From positions 6,743,001 through 6,807,000 of the forward strand of contig NC_063155.1 in NCBI RefSeq assembly GCF_020921035.1: 64,000 bases of DNA, given 5' to 3'. The translations under genes and the position numbers were made by a program. The notes under the pieces were generated by a model. That model worked only from the letters and a program-made list of their open reading frames with translations, searched no databases and had not been told where the DNA came from. The stretch is from Rhodamnia argentea (lineage: Eukaryota > Streptophyta > Magnoliopsida > Myrtales > Myrtaceae). The number at the start of each line of letters is the position of its first letter. Within the stretch, counting starts at the first letter, position 1. Of this stretch, positions 11,944 to 22,313 are shown piece by piece.

Positions 11944-12600
11944 AGGCGGTGGCCGGCGCGCGCGGGGATCCCGCGCGTGCGCTGCGAGGGCAGGGGAGCA
12001 TCGCGTGTCCTCCTCCTCCGTCGTGTTAGCCGCCCCCTCTTTTTGTTTTTTTGTTTTTTTTTTTTAACTTCCTAATTTGCTTAATTTCATCTTTATTTTT
12101 TTCTTTTTTAGCTGTGTAATAGCAGTTATTCTACGACAAAAAAAAAATATCAGTAATTCCGCTTAAATCAAGCGATAATATATTACGGACACATCGTTGT
12201 GATTTACATATTTTTATAAATGTATTTTATTTTATTTTGTTATATTAGATCTACTTTCGGATAATTGCTCTTCCGTGATTGGCTGGAGCCTGGGGTGCTT
12301 CTAGCGGCGGCAGGAATTCTAGTCGAATCGCACACGCAAAAAAAGCCAAATCACGTGGGCCCCACGAAGGGGTATTTTCGTCCTCGTCGAGCGCGAATTT
12401 CCCTCGTTAGCAAGTTTTCTTTTCTGGGTCAAAATCCTTTGCTAGTAGTAGCAGGTTCCTTTGGTAGACTTTGAGCAGGGTCGAATCGACCGACGTGACA
12501 CGATCGGGTGACGTCGGATCGCACCCGTCATATCGTCTCGCTCGTCTCTTTTGCGAGACGGAGGCCAGAATTTATTGCCTGTTACAGCTTCTGCACTAGA
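11944..12600. other. 3' flank of the NIMIN-like gene, no further gene
   Basis: GC-rich for about 90 bases, then T-rich sequence suitable for a 3' UTR and polyadenylation. 12250-12560 is moderately GC-rich and contains CACGTG at about 12353 followed by a GGGCCCCAC word. I see no coding region. Confidence 0.4.
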
Positions 12601-13262
12601 AATAATTTCTGATCAGAAGTAAAAAAACATTATTTTTGGAGGGAAATGTTTTTTTTTTTTTACTTTTGGCCAGAAGCTTCGAAACTACTTATGAAGCTAA
12701 AAAAAAAAAAAAATCTCCGAAAATAAAAAATAAATTTGCATAATTAAATGGATTCTTGTTCCAAAAGTTACATTATCAAACACATTTCTGCACCAAAAAT
12801 ACTTTTGAAGTATAAATTTTTGCTCCAAAAATATTGTGAGGTGCGCTCAAGTCAGCAAAAGTTACTCTGTTAGAATTTTGCCATGTGTGCCAATGGCTCC
12901 AATGTTTCTGAATTAGAAATTCTACTCTTTGTCGTGTGCGCCCCAACCCCAAGTTGGCAAAAATTACTCCACTCGAATTTTGCCACGTGTGCCAACGGGC
13001 CCCACTAGCTTCAAAATTTCATGAGGTGGGACCGTTGGCATACATGGCGAGATTTGAGCGGAGTATCTTCTTGCTGCCACGGCGAGTCTAACCTACACGG
13101 TATTTTCTAGCAAAATAGAAACGTAGGTCAAACTTTACCAAGCCAATAAAAGGACGCTCCATTCAAATTTCGCCAAGTTTCAAAATTTTTGCTGTTTCAC
13201 GTGGCGAGATTTGAGTGGATTGTCTTTCCGCTCCGCTTGACAAGTTAGTTACTTGAAATGCT
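12600..13262. repeat. Composite palindromic repeat (MITE-like hairpins)
   Basis: A block with the words gaattttgccatgtgtgcca is present at about 12850-12900 and again, slightly changed, at about 12952-13003. It then returns inverted at about 13025-13078 (ggcatacatggcgagatttg). A shorter direct/inverted pair follows (about 13153-13178 and 13199-13233). The core would fold into a hairpin with a roughly 50-bp stem and 21-bp loop. No coding capacity. Likely a foldback element or nested MITEs. Confidence 0.55.
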
Positions 13263-14282
13263 TCCTTTTTTTTTTTTTGGTTTTAGCTTTCGTGGTTTCA
13301 AAGCCAAGAACATGAGAAGCGGCATGCGTTGACCTGAACGAAAAGGTCAAGATTGAACTAGAAATTGAAGCCAGAGTCGCCACCCGCATTTCGTGAGAAG
13401 TTCTTCTTGGGTGCACTTTGCGAGAGAAAATAAATTGTATTACATTGATTTCTTTTTTTGGCTTTTCATCGATTGGGAAAATGGGAAATTTTGTCTTTTC
13501 GGAGCGCGCAAGAACTTTAGGGAAGTTGGATATTTTGAATTTTTAGAGTGGAAACGAGAGAATTTCCGAAGCTTTCTAATGTACGAATTTTGTTTTCGAT
13601 CGACCGCAATAACAAGTGAGAATAGAGGAATTATAACTTAGGATCTATTTCTTTTGTGAAAAGGCCTACATCTTGTATCGTTGACAAAAGTGACTGCACG
13701 AAAAATATTTTTATCGTCTACGATAATATTTAGGCTTAAATTATTGGCATAATGATTTTTTTTTGTTGGCTAAGTATTCTTAAAGATATAACCAATCATT
13801 TTTATGAAAATATTTTTTGAATTATCCATTTTTTGATAAATAAATAGACCCTTAGAAAAAAAAAGTTGTCAGCAAAGTTAATTATCAATCTAGCAAAAAA
13901 AAAAAAGGGGGGGCAAAAAATCAAAAGTAATACCAGTATGTAAATTCTTAAGGGACTGGACAAAAGTTGGGTCCACGTACGGCTGTTTTTGTCATTCCTC
14001 GAAGATGTCAATCTCCCGTAATAATGTGTTGTGTATGTTTGGTAGTAACATGAAAATCTCGAAGTGTTTCAAGTAACATTTGCGATACCAAAAAAAAAAA
14101 ATGTTCTTCGGTCTTAATCATCACTTCATTTCTGTATGGGCACCTACAGACAAAGCCTTATCAAACATTAATGTGTGAAAAATCGACCCACAAAATGATG
14201 CGACGGATGGCGCGGTATTTAGATAACAAATCGTAATCGATACCAAGTGATAATTTATAAGCATTAATTTATAAACCGATTT

Positions 14283-14722
14283 TGGGAAAGTATCAAAAGA
14301 GTCCTAAACCTATTGTATTGGTGTCAATTCAATTTTAAATATATTGCACTGGTGTCAACTCAGTCATAAATCTTTTACATTTTTGTTATTGAGTCAATCC
14401 GACCAATTTTGACCAAAAATTCGCAGACGTGGATCTCGGTTATCTTACATGGTATGGCTAGCGTTAACATGGTTATTTTTAATATTTTTAATATTTTAAA
14501 TAATTTTTTAATGATTGAGAAAAGAAAAAGAAGAAAAAATCAAAATATTTTTTAAAAAATTACTTTAAAAATATTCACGTCAAAGCCAACCATACCACAT
14601 ATGACAACCGACGTCCACATCGGTGAATTTTAGGTCAAAATTGGTCGGATGACTCAATTAACAGAAACGCAAAATGTTTAAAATTGAATTAACATCAATA
14701 TAAAATGTTTATGACTTGATGC
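14283..14722. repeat. Long-inverted-repeat element, family B, copy 1
   Basis: The left arm (gagtcctaaacctattgtattggtg..., ccgaccaattttgacc, gacgtggat) returns as reverse complement in the right arm (ggtcaaaattggtcggatg, aacatcaatataaaatg). The short AT-rich middle lacks the GC-rich core seen in sister copies. It is absent from the equivalent place in the right duplication copy, so it inserted after the duplication. Confidence 0.65.
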
Positions 14723-15699
14723 GTGCTCTTGCCGGCACGAAATCCTAAGACTTTTTGTTCATTAGTAAAAGATGCCAAATCCATCTCTACCCATTATGTC
14801 GTGGCAAGCATATAATATTATATTCTATTTCCTGGATCTTCCAAATTTTTCCCCATGGGAGATCCGGACCCAATTTTCCCAAAAAAAAAATCGGATCCAA
14901 CTTTTCCCGTCGAAAAGTCACTGTCTCCATAGAAAACAAGAGGTAGAATAAATAAATATTTCTTTTTCGATTCATGGCCCGACACGACGAATAGGTCACT
15001 TTGGTGCATAGAAATTCATCATTGGCGCACCAACATGTAGGACAAAATCAAGTTAGTCGGATCTTGCAATTTTAGATTTTATTATAAGCGAAAGGCACTT
15101 TCTATGCACGTGGTCTGACTAGTTAAAAAAAGGAGAAAAATAAAGTTATATTTTCTTGACCTAATTGCTTTGATGTGGTAAAGAAGGCACACTGATTGTC
15201 CAATATAAACATGTGACTTGGTCTTGGGTTTCCAAAGTCAATTTAAAATAGTACATTGGTCAATTCAATTGCAAAAAATAAATTGGTAAGTTAGACCTTA
15301 TTTCGAACTAACTTCTTTGACCCGACCTGCCTTTTTTTTTTTTTTTTTGTTGGAACGTTGGTAAACCTTTCATTGACTTTGAATTGACCCTCAAAGCTAA
15401 CTCAATATAATGTTTCGACCTAGACTTGGTCTCCCGAATTCCATGCCCTCTATTGCTTCGGTAATAGATTGAAATTAGAATTATTATATTTTTCAGATAA
15501 TTTATGAATCTTTTTTGACGGTTTTTTTTTGGGACTAGGGTTGAGTTTTTTGGATCCAGATGAGCAGGCACTTGACCTTGGAACCGATGAAATTTGGGGG
15601 AAAGATAGAATCGGTCACGTCACCAGTAATAGCGCAACACATGCCAAATTTGCATATAGTCACCATTCGTGAGCACGCCTAATACCAAACTTTATTAAG

Positions 15700-15832
15700 T
15701 TGAAAATCCTCCATAATACCACTCGTACTAACAACAACGTGACCAACGGTCGCCACAAGAAACATGGCTTCGCCTGCCCGATCCCAACGTCGTGTCGCTG
15801 CTTAGGTCGGGGTCGGATCCGGTGCAAGTCTT
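15700..15832 (-). pseudogene. Decayed last exon of an LTPG gene (duplicate)
   Basis: On the minus strand this stretch aligns by eye with exon 3 of the intact LTPG gene (18613-18764). Shared words include acctaagcagcg(g)cacgacg, a tttcttgtgg word and a gttgttagtac(g/a)a word. The reading frame gives a damaged hydrophobic tail (TLLLVRVVLWRIF) in place of LLLAQVFY, the stop codon is lost, and exons 1 and 2 are missing. It is the truncated end of the left duplication copy, not a gene. Confidence 0.65.
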
Positions 15833-16267
15833 TGAGTCTCCACAAGAGCAGTTATTTCATTTATCCGGTGCATATGAACCCACTTCACCTCGATCATCAA
15901 ATCACGCGAGCCCCATGAGTGCGCACATTGGAATTCCTCCTCGTCACAGGCTCACAAAGGACGAATTTCTCTTGCTAGTGGGTAGACTTAAAAAGCTTGA
16001 ATTTTCAGATGCGATGTGATCACGCGACTTCAGATCTGCACTTGTCGTAATTTCATTTCTTTCTTCTGCAGGAGAAAATTTGCGGATTGCAAATGAGTAA
16101 AGAGCCTTCAATGATTCCCAATGCAACAAGGAACCGGAAATTGAAGCCAGGAGGACCACACCGTACATTTCGCGAGAAGTTCTTAGGTGTTGGACCATGT
16201 GATTTTGTCCATCCAACCTAGTTGGAGTATACAATGTTGGTTGTATAACATTTGCTCTTTGTAAGAG

Positions 16268-16557
16268 AGACAATAGCGCCTGCCAACACGAAAAGTAATA
16301 GCAATAGATGAAGATCTTGATGTGTGTTCATTACTGAAGACGAATTCGGTGATCGGTCGCCAATTTTGATTTGTAAAAGTCATAGATTTTTTTTTTTTTT
16401 TAGTGTGTGAGCCCTATCTTTATTTTGATGATTCATCTTGTTATCTTGAGTTGTTTTGTGTTGAAGTTGTAGTAGTTGGATTGTGATGTTTCACTCTGTT
16501 TCTCTGCGAATATGAATGAAATGTTATTTCAACCAAAAAAGAAAGAAAGACAATAGC
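16268..16557 (+). mobile_element. 5'-truncated LINE tail (or retroposed 3' UTR) with 10-bp target duplication
   Basis: The 10-mer agacaatagc lies at 16268-16277 and again at 16548-16557. The 270-bp insert ends in an AG-broken A tract (aaccaaaaaagaaag). It is preceded by a 3'-end sequence (gaatatgaatgaaatgttatttcaa) typical of plant LINE tails. Target-primed insertion of a heavily 5'-truncated LINE explains all of this. Confidence 0.65.
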
Positions 16558-16644
16558 ACAATATGTATTTTTCCCTTTCATTAATTGGAAGGATGGGATA
16601 TTTGATCTTTCCATAGCACCTAAAAGTCTGATTGAATTACAAGA

Positions 16645-17215
16645 AGAAAAGTCCTAAACATGTTGTGCTTATACTAATCCAGTCATAAATTTTTTAATTG
16701 TACCAATTGAGTCCATCTAATCAATTTTGATAAAAAATCGCCGACATGGACGTCGTCCGTCCTACGTGGCACGACCGACGCTAACTTGAATATTTTTAAT
16801 AATAATTTAGTATTGTTTTGAATTTTTTTTTCTTTGGTTTTTTTTCCCTGCACTTAGGGTTGTCTAGGGTCGCCGGCTCTAGGCAAGGGCTACGACACCT
16901 TGCCAAATTTGGTCGAGCAAAGGTATCGTGGCCCTCCCCGGTGCTAGCGACTCTCGCTAGCCCTTAGTGCAAGGGAAAAAAGAAAAAATAAATAAAAGGA
17001 AAGAAAAAATTATAAAAATTTAAAAAAAAATGTCAAAGTCGGCGTTAATCATGCGACATAGGACGGCATGCGCTCATCATAGTCACGGATTTTCAACCAA
17101 AATTGGTAGGATTGACTCATTTGCAAAAACGTGAAAAGGTTTATTGTGCAATTACAAATTTTGTGACCGAATTAGCACAAATGCAATAGGTTTAGAACTT
17201 TTTCAGTAATTTTCC
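16645..17215. repeat. Long-inverted-repeat element, family B, copy 2 (GC-rich core)
   Basis: Left arm: agtcctaaacatgttgtgct, aattgagtccatctaatc, cgacatggacgtc. Right arm, inverted: ggacggcatg, aaattggtaggattgactc, aatgcaataggtttagaac. The core (about 16855-16970) is GC-rich with gccggctctaggc and gcgactctcgctagccct words. No transposase. Confidence 0.65.
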
Positions 17216-18612
17216 ACCTAAAAATATTTAGATGTTCCATATTTTTCGGTTAAAAGTGAAAACGAGGGAATTTTCAAGAATTTCTGCGTATAATAGTATT
17301 TTTTAGCAATATTCATAAAAAGTGTGAATGTACACATTATAACTTAGAAGAAAAGGCATGGTCAAAGTTAAATCTTGATCTGACCCGAAAAAAAAGGTCA
17401 AAAATCAAAAGTAATCGCGGCAAGGTAAAAGTGTTAAGCCGCTCGACATTAGTTGGGTCATGGCACGGGTGCTCCGATGATTTCTTGAAGGGTGAATGTC
17501 TCGTAGCAAAGTGTCGTAACGGTGTCGTATCATGAAAATCCACAAAAAAAAAAAATATATTATAATATCAGAGATCTTTTCATTATCCTTTAAAGGTAGC
17601 CCTTCAATCGTGGCAATGGTAATCGACTGAAAACTACATACACGTAGCTTAAAGAAAATGGACACCTATTGAAGAGGTGTTATAAAAATTCGGGAGATCC
17701 TTTACTCGAATCCAAACGTGTTTTCCTAGGTCTTACTAGAACTAGTTTGTTTGGAAATATACGTATCCATAGTTTTCCACCACGGCGTATATTTCTTGTC
17801 ATTGCTAGTCGCCTCGATTTACAAAATAACGTGATAGACAATGGTGGTATCTAGATGAGGAGCACTTTATCCAATTTCTTTGATGGGTATTGAAGGCACT
17901 CATCCTTAATCAAAGCGCTTGACTTGATCTTGAATCTCGAAAAGTCAAGTTAAAATATCAAGTTCATGGGTTTAATTACAATTGTGCAATTTTTTTTATT
18001 TTATTTTTGGGGGGGGAAAGGTTGGTACATTTTTCATTGACTCTGAATTGACTTTCATAGTCAGATCTAACTCAATATAATATTTTGGCCTAGACCCTGG
18101 CCCTTGAATTTTTTTTTTTTTGGTCAAACTTATCTCTCTAATTTGATGCCCTCTATTTCTCTGGATTTTTTTTTAAAAGAGACAATTTTCATTTCTCATA
18201 AAAATTTATGAAAAAAAAAATATTGATCTTTGAAGGCTATTTGTTTTTTGGAATTAGGGTTGAGTTTTCTGAATCCAAATCAAGGAATGCAAGAAAATAA
18301 AGTTCCGGACTCAAACGAGTGGGCCTGTGGGCTTTAAATCGGGCCTTCGGCCCAATGACGGTTGACCGATGATCGTTTAGTGATCGAATAAACCAAAATC
18401 AAACAATTACGACTGAGGTCCATAGTCAATACATGTAGACAATGCAGCTTTGCCTATGTTTTATCGTGAGAAATCCCGAAATATAAAAGCTAAACGCGAA
18501 TAATCTCGTATAAAGGAGGAACAATAACCGGTAATAGCACTCCACAAATCGGTCGGCATAGATTAATCCTTCGTGCGCACTCCTAATACCAAACTTTATT
18601 AAAGGTAAATCC

Positions 18613-19624
18613 TCAATAGAACACTTGTGCTAACAACAAGATCGCGACCGCAGACCCCACAAGAAAGGTGGGCCGGCCTTCCCAATCCAGCATCGTGCCG
18701 CTGCTCAGGCCAGGGCCAGATCTGATGATGCTCGGTCTCGGCGTCACCTCCACGACCGGCGAAGCTGGGTCGATCCATTGGGAAAGGGACATTGGAAAAT
18801 AGAGGAAAATCGCATGAGAATTAGGATTAAAAAAAGAAGCAGAAAAGAGGGAAAAAGAGGTGGAACTAGTTTGTGTTTTGTTCATGTGTTGGTGGCATAC
18901 CAGCAACCGTGGAGTTGTTGGTCCTCCTCGCTCCTACAGAGACCTGTGGACCTGGTGCGCTTGGAGATGCAGGCGCTCCTAGGCCATCCAAAAGACAAAA
19001 CCATGTGACCACATTGAAGATATGATTCGGACAGCATATATAGGTGCAACTACAGATAGATCATTGAGTGAACTAAGGTTTACATCGATCTGAAAGCGCG
19101 CGCGGGAGGGAGAGATCCCTTGTCGATCTTTGAAAGTTTCGGGGGGTTCTAATCGATCGCGAATAAAAGGGTCATCCGAAGCCGGAACCTTTTGTGAAAA
19201 TGTTAGGTTCTGAAAGGGTTGAATCCCATTTACTTTTCCTTTTTGTTCCTTTGAATGTTTCATTGTTACCTGAGCAAGAAGAGGCATCAGCTTGGAGGCT
19301 GCAGAGCTGGGGGAGTTCGAGAACCCGTGTGCCATTGATAGGCAGAGGAACGAGGGACGTGTCGTTGAGCAGGAGGCAGAGGCAGTTTGGCTGCTGGGTG
19401 TAGATCTGGCCGAGGTTGTCGCAGCATGGCTCGGACGGCGACAGGGCAGCGCCCTGCACGAAGGGAGCGCAGGGGGCCAGCGACAGAAGCCGAGGCTGGC
19501 ATGAGGCAACCGCGGGGCTTGAGGAGGCGGGCTCCTGCGAGAGGGCAGCGGGGATCCCTATGAGAAGAAGGGGCAAGAAGGAGACGTGGAGGAGGAGGAG
19601 GAGGTTGAAGGGGAGAGTGGCCAT
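18613..19624 (-). CDS. GPI-anchored non-specific lipid transfer protein (LTPG), 3 exons
   Basis: Exons on the minus strand: 19270..19624, 18901..18978, 18613..18764; GT-AG junctions, all phase 1, giving 194 residues. Residues 1-29 are a signal peptide (hydrophobic LLLLLHVSFLPLLLIG, cut near ALSQ). The eight-cysteine motif is complete: C42, C52, C67-C68, C81-x-C83, C108, C117. This matches the plant LTP/2S-albumin fold that binds lipids in a hydrophobic tunnel. After a Pro/Ser/Gly-rich linker the C-terminus is hydrophobic (VGSAVAILLLAQVFY), as expected for GPI-anchor addition. The protein should therefore sit on the outer face of the plasma membrane and help export cuticular or suberin lipids. 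It lies head-to-head with the HMA gene, about 1.07 kb apart. Exon 3 is duplicated as a relic at 15.7 kb. Confidence 0.9.
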
Positions 19625-20696
19625 TATCTGTGTTTCTGAATTGGGTTTGCAACAGACGAGGCTTTAATCGATCAAGTGCATGGCATGAGCATGAGGGTGT
19701 CTTCATGCTTGTTTGATGTTCTTCCATAGTCCAAACACACTTTTCTTGCTCCATTTCTGGGCTGTACACCTTCATCTTATGGAAATGAACTTCAGTTCTG
19801 TCATCATCATCTGGCCAGACAGTCAATCATATGGCAGACTTTGTTCCTTGTATGAGTTTTAAGTGTGACTAGCTTGAGCAGAAGAAGTTCCTGAAATCTT
19901 GTCACAACCCTTGTCGGGATCGCGACGCCTCAAGTCGCATCGCTCGGGATTGCATGAATTGGACCAAAGGCCTCAGTACACATAAAGACAAAGAAGCATT
20001 TCATGATGCACAGATTGAAAACTTGTTCCTCAACATTATAGGAGCAGGTTATAGGACTCTGCATGAAAAATGACTGGAAAATCGAAAAGCGAAAGGAATT
20101 TACGCTGCGCATGGAAAATTAGCAAGGAAACGAAAGGTTAATCTAGCGTCGGCTTCGCCAATGAAACGAGTTTGGCCGCACTTTTTTCAGGGTCCGTTTT
20201 GCATCTGAAGCTGAGACGAATCAAAGAGATGCCTCCTGCCTTTGCGTTTAGTTTTCCACGGGTACCTCTGGATCACACGAAAGAGGGATATGTTCTGCTC
20301 CACAGCTATGCACAAAACAATGCAAAGAAGTCAAGAATAATGAGCGAGCGGGTGAGGCTGGCCCGTGCACGGTTTTGCCTTTGCCTGATCTCTCTCGCTC
20401 TTTGACACGAGAGCTAAGAATCAGATTCCTCTGGAATCCAAAGCAAAAATTTTCAATGTCTGTGATCTTTTTCCTCTTCTCTGTAACCCCTTTTTAAGTT
20501 GGCATCTTGGCCGTGCTAATTCGATCCCCGAGCACTCAAATCTTTCATCTCCTCTGGTTTCATGACTGGAAAGGTGAATGCTTTCTGTTTTTTCTTTTCT
20601 GGGTTATTTTGCTCCAGTGTTATGATCAAGCATTCAAAGAGCTATGTTCAACTTTTTACATGCTGAAAGAAAACTTTCTTCTGCTAGTTCTGCAGC
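19625..20696. promoter_or_regulatory. Shared intergenic region between LTPG (-) and HMA gene (+)
   Basis: About 1.07 kb separates the two divergent start codons, so both promoters and 5' UTRs must lie here. A possible 5'-UTR intron of the HMA gene fits 20574-20695 (aaag|gtgaat ... ttctgcag|c). I recognise no strong TATA box on either side. Open frames inside are short and unrelated to known families. Confidence 0.45.
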
Positions 20697-21092
20697 ATGG
20701 TACTTAGGATCAACATCGACTGCAACGGCTGTTTCCGAAAAGTTCAAAGAGCCCTTCTTCAGATCCGAGGTAATCCGTCTTTCGAGCTTCTTGAAAGGAA
20801 CCACACAAGATTCAGAAATGTTTACCCGTTACTCATGGGGATCTTGATCACAGGAATGGACACCCACTTGATAGAGGAGAAGCAGTGCAGAGTTATCGTG
20901 TGCGGCAAATTCGTCCCGCAGGACGTGGCCATAACGTTGAGAAAGAAGACGAACCGCCGAGTCGAGATACTGGACGTTCAAGAACTCCGCCACGGCGGGG
21001 AAAACGAAGAAGGCGAAGGCGGCGAAGATGCTCAAATCTCGGTGCCTGAACGGGGTCCTGTACCGAACCAAAAGCAGATTTTGGGTTTGTAA
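20697..21092 (+). CDS. Small heavy-metal-associated (HMA) domain protein, 2 coding exons
   Basis: Exons 20697..20769 and 20854..21092 join in phase 1 to give 103 residues. The HMA (ferredoxin-like) fold is clear: VLRINIDCNGCFRKV at the start with the metal-binding CxxC (C9-N-G-C12), then VIVCGKFVPQDVAITLRKK and RRVEILDVQEL. The acidic, glycine-rich C-terminus ends in ILGL and has no CaaX box. It is therefore an HMA protein of the HIPP/HPP group without the isoprenylation signal. Such proteins bind or chaperone metals, or act as scaffolds; the exact role is unknown. Reading through the intron would add an unrelated stretch, and removing it restores the conserved G-M-D-T junction. If the upstream intron is real, a 7-codon uORF overlaps this start. 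Confidence 0.82.
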   Translation: MVLRINIDCNGCFRKVQRALLQIRGNPSFELLERNHTRFRNVYPLLMGILITGMDTHLIEEKQCRVIVCGKFVPQDVAITLRKKTNRRVEILDVQELRHGGENEEGEGGEDAQISVPERGPVPNQKQILGL

Positions 21093-21249
21093 TGGTATGG
21101 CTTAAGAGAGCAAATTTCACTGTGTTTGTTCTTCAGACTTGTGCAGTGCTGGTATGATTCCAGTTCGATCGATCTATATGTTGAATCCTTGATTCAAGAA
21201 ACCAGTCTACACGATTCAAGAGTCAGCGGGCAAGTAACATAGTTTTTTT

Positions 21250-21645
21250 TTTTGTTGGAATAATGAATCCATGAATTTTGAGTAAACAAGCAATGTAGTA
21301 TGTGAATTTTACCCCAATGTGTAATGTGATTCATGAACTTTTAATTTATTCGATGTGATTTTTAAATTTTTGGTGTATGTTCAATTTAATTCCTAAATCA
21401 CATGAAAATAAATAATATCGTCCTTCCATTAATTTAAGTTCAAAGACAACATTAAATATTTTTATATACAATCTAGGGACTAATTGACCGTCCATAAGTC
21501 CGGGGATTAGATTCAATAATTTAAAAGTTTAGTGACCATATTATATAGTGGGCTAAAGTCAAATGATCACATTAAGCTAGTTAAAAGTTTAGGAAATGCA
21601 TTGGACATTGAATCAAAGTTGAGGGATCACATGGGTTATTTTGTT
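21250..21645. repeat. Inverted-repeat MITE-like element, family C, copy 2
   Basis: Shares phrases in the same order with 480-870: 'gtagtatgtgaattttaccc', 'aatgtgtaatgtgattcatgaacttttaatttatt', 'atgtgatttttaaat'. Its right half (about 21530-21630) is a degenerate inverted match. Located between the HMA gene and the ALMT gene; no coding capacity. Confidence 0.5.
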
Positions 21646-22241
21646 TGCTTAATTCAGAGAAGCCAACAAAACATGAGAGATCTGAATTTTTTTATAAAAA
21701 AACAAAACATGAGAGAGGGAGAGAGCTGGGCCTGTTGGGCTTTTTACCTGCCACAGAACTTGGAATTTGGTTCAGAACTTAAAACGACAACAGGTTTCCC
21801 TTTTCCGTAGTTGCGTTTTGCGGACAAAAACGACAGGAAGTCATCGGAAAACGCAAATCCAGTCGCGCTCTCTCTCTCTTCCTCGCACTTTTGAAGTCTG
21901 AAGGGAGGTCCCACAAACGAACACTGCAAGATCTCAACCGCTGCACGCGTCGGCATATCAATGGCCACTCGATTGCGTGGGGGTACGAAACAACCTTCGT
22001 CGTCGCTGCGCATATGCTCCACTTAACGACAAGAGACAAACCAACAAAACACCCCCGCCAGATCTTCCATGTAATGATTAAACCAAAAGAGCTCCCTTTC
22101 TCTCTCATACGCACGCACGTTTTCTCCAAGTCACACCCCCTGGTGATTGCATCTGTGGCTATCCTATCTGGATTCGCGTTCTTTTCGCCAATCCTGGATT
22201 ACCCTTTTCTTGTCTCCTCTTCTGGGTTCTTTGTATAGTGA

Positions 22242-22289
22242 ATGAAGTGCAATCAATCTTGGTCAATCCTTTGCTGGTCTCGTCGATAG
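22242..22289 (+). CDS. Possible 15-codon uORF in the ALMT leader
   Basis: An ATG at 22242 opens a 15-codon frame that stops at 22289, 24 bases before the ALMT start codon and in a different frame. Whether it lies in the mature leader depends on the unknown transcription start. It could lower ALMT translation; that is inference only. Confidence 0.3.
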   Translation: MKCNQSWSILCWSRR

Positions 22290-22313
22290 AATTGAATCCT
22301 CTGTTGGATCGCC

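Larger units (their letters stand above)
13362..15840. repeat. Segmental tandem duplication, left copy
   Basis: This segment and 16137-18765 share the same landmarks in the same order. Both start with gaaattgaagccag, then a 'gcgagaagttctt'-type phrase. Next come gtggaaacgagagaattt/gtgaaaacgagggaatttt, a tcaaaagtaat phrase, a shared 'ctcaatataatgttt(c)ggcctagac' block and 'tagggttgagtttt'. Both end at the last exon of a lipid-transfer protein gene read on the minus strand. The copies have diverged and acquired different insertions, so the duplication is old. Confidence 0.75.
16137..18765. repeat. Segmental tandem duplication, right copy
   Basis: Right partner of 13362-15840 (landmarks given there). 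It carries its own later insertions: a short retro-insert (16278-16547) and a family B element (about 16645-17215). Its right end runs into the intact LTPG exon 3, so the duplication breakpoint lies inside or just upstream of that gene. Confidence 0.75.

Noticed and set aside
14818..15009. Overlapping open frames on both strands near 14.8-15.0 kb
   Set aside because: Short, mutually overlapping, no domain; part of decayed duplicated intergenic DNA.
15792..16019. 75-codon plus-strand frame in the duplication (ends LTKDEFLLLVGRLKKLEF)
   Set aside because: Looks coding-like but I recognise no family, its first part is antisense to the LTPG exon relic, and nothing links it to other exons.
18979..19509. 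176-codon minus-strand frame across LTPG exon 1 and intron 1
   Set aside because: Different frame from the LTP reading; the eight-cysteine pattern is only in the 19172-19624 frame.
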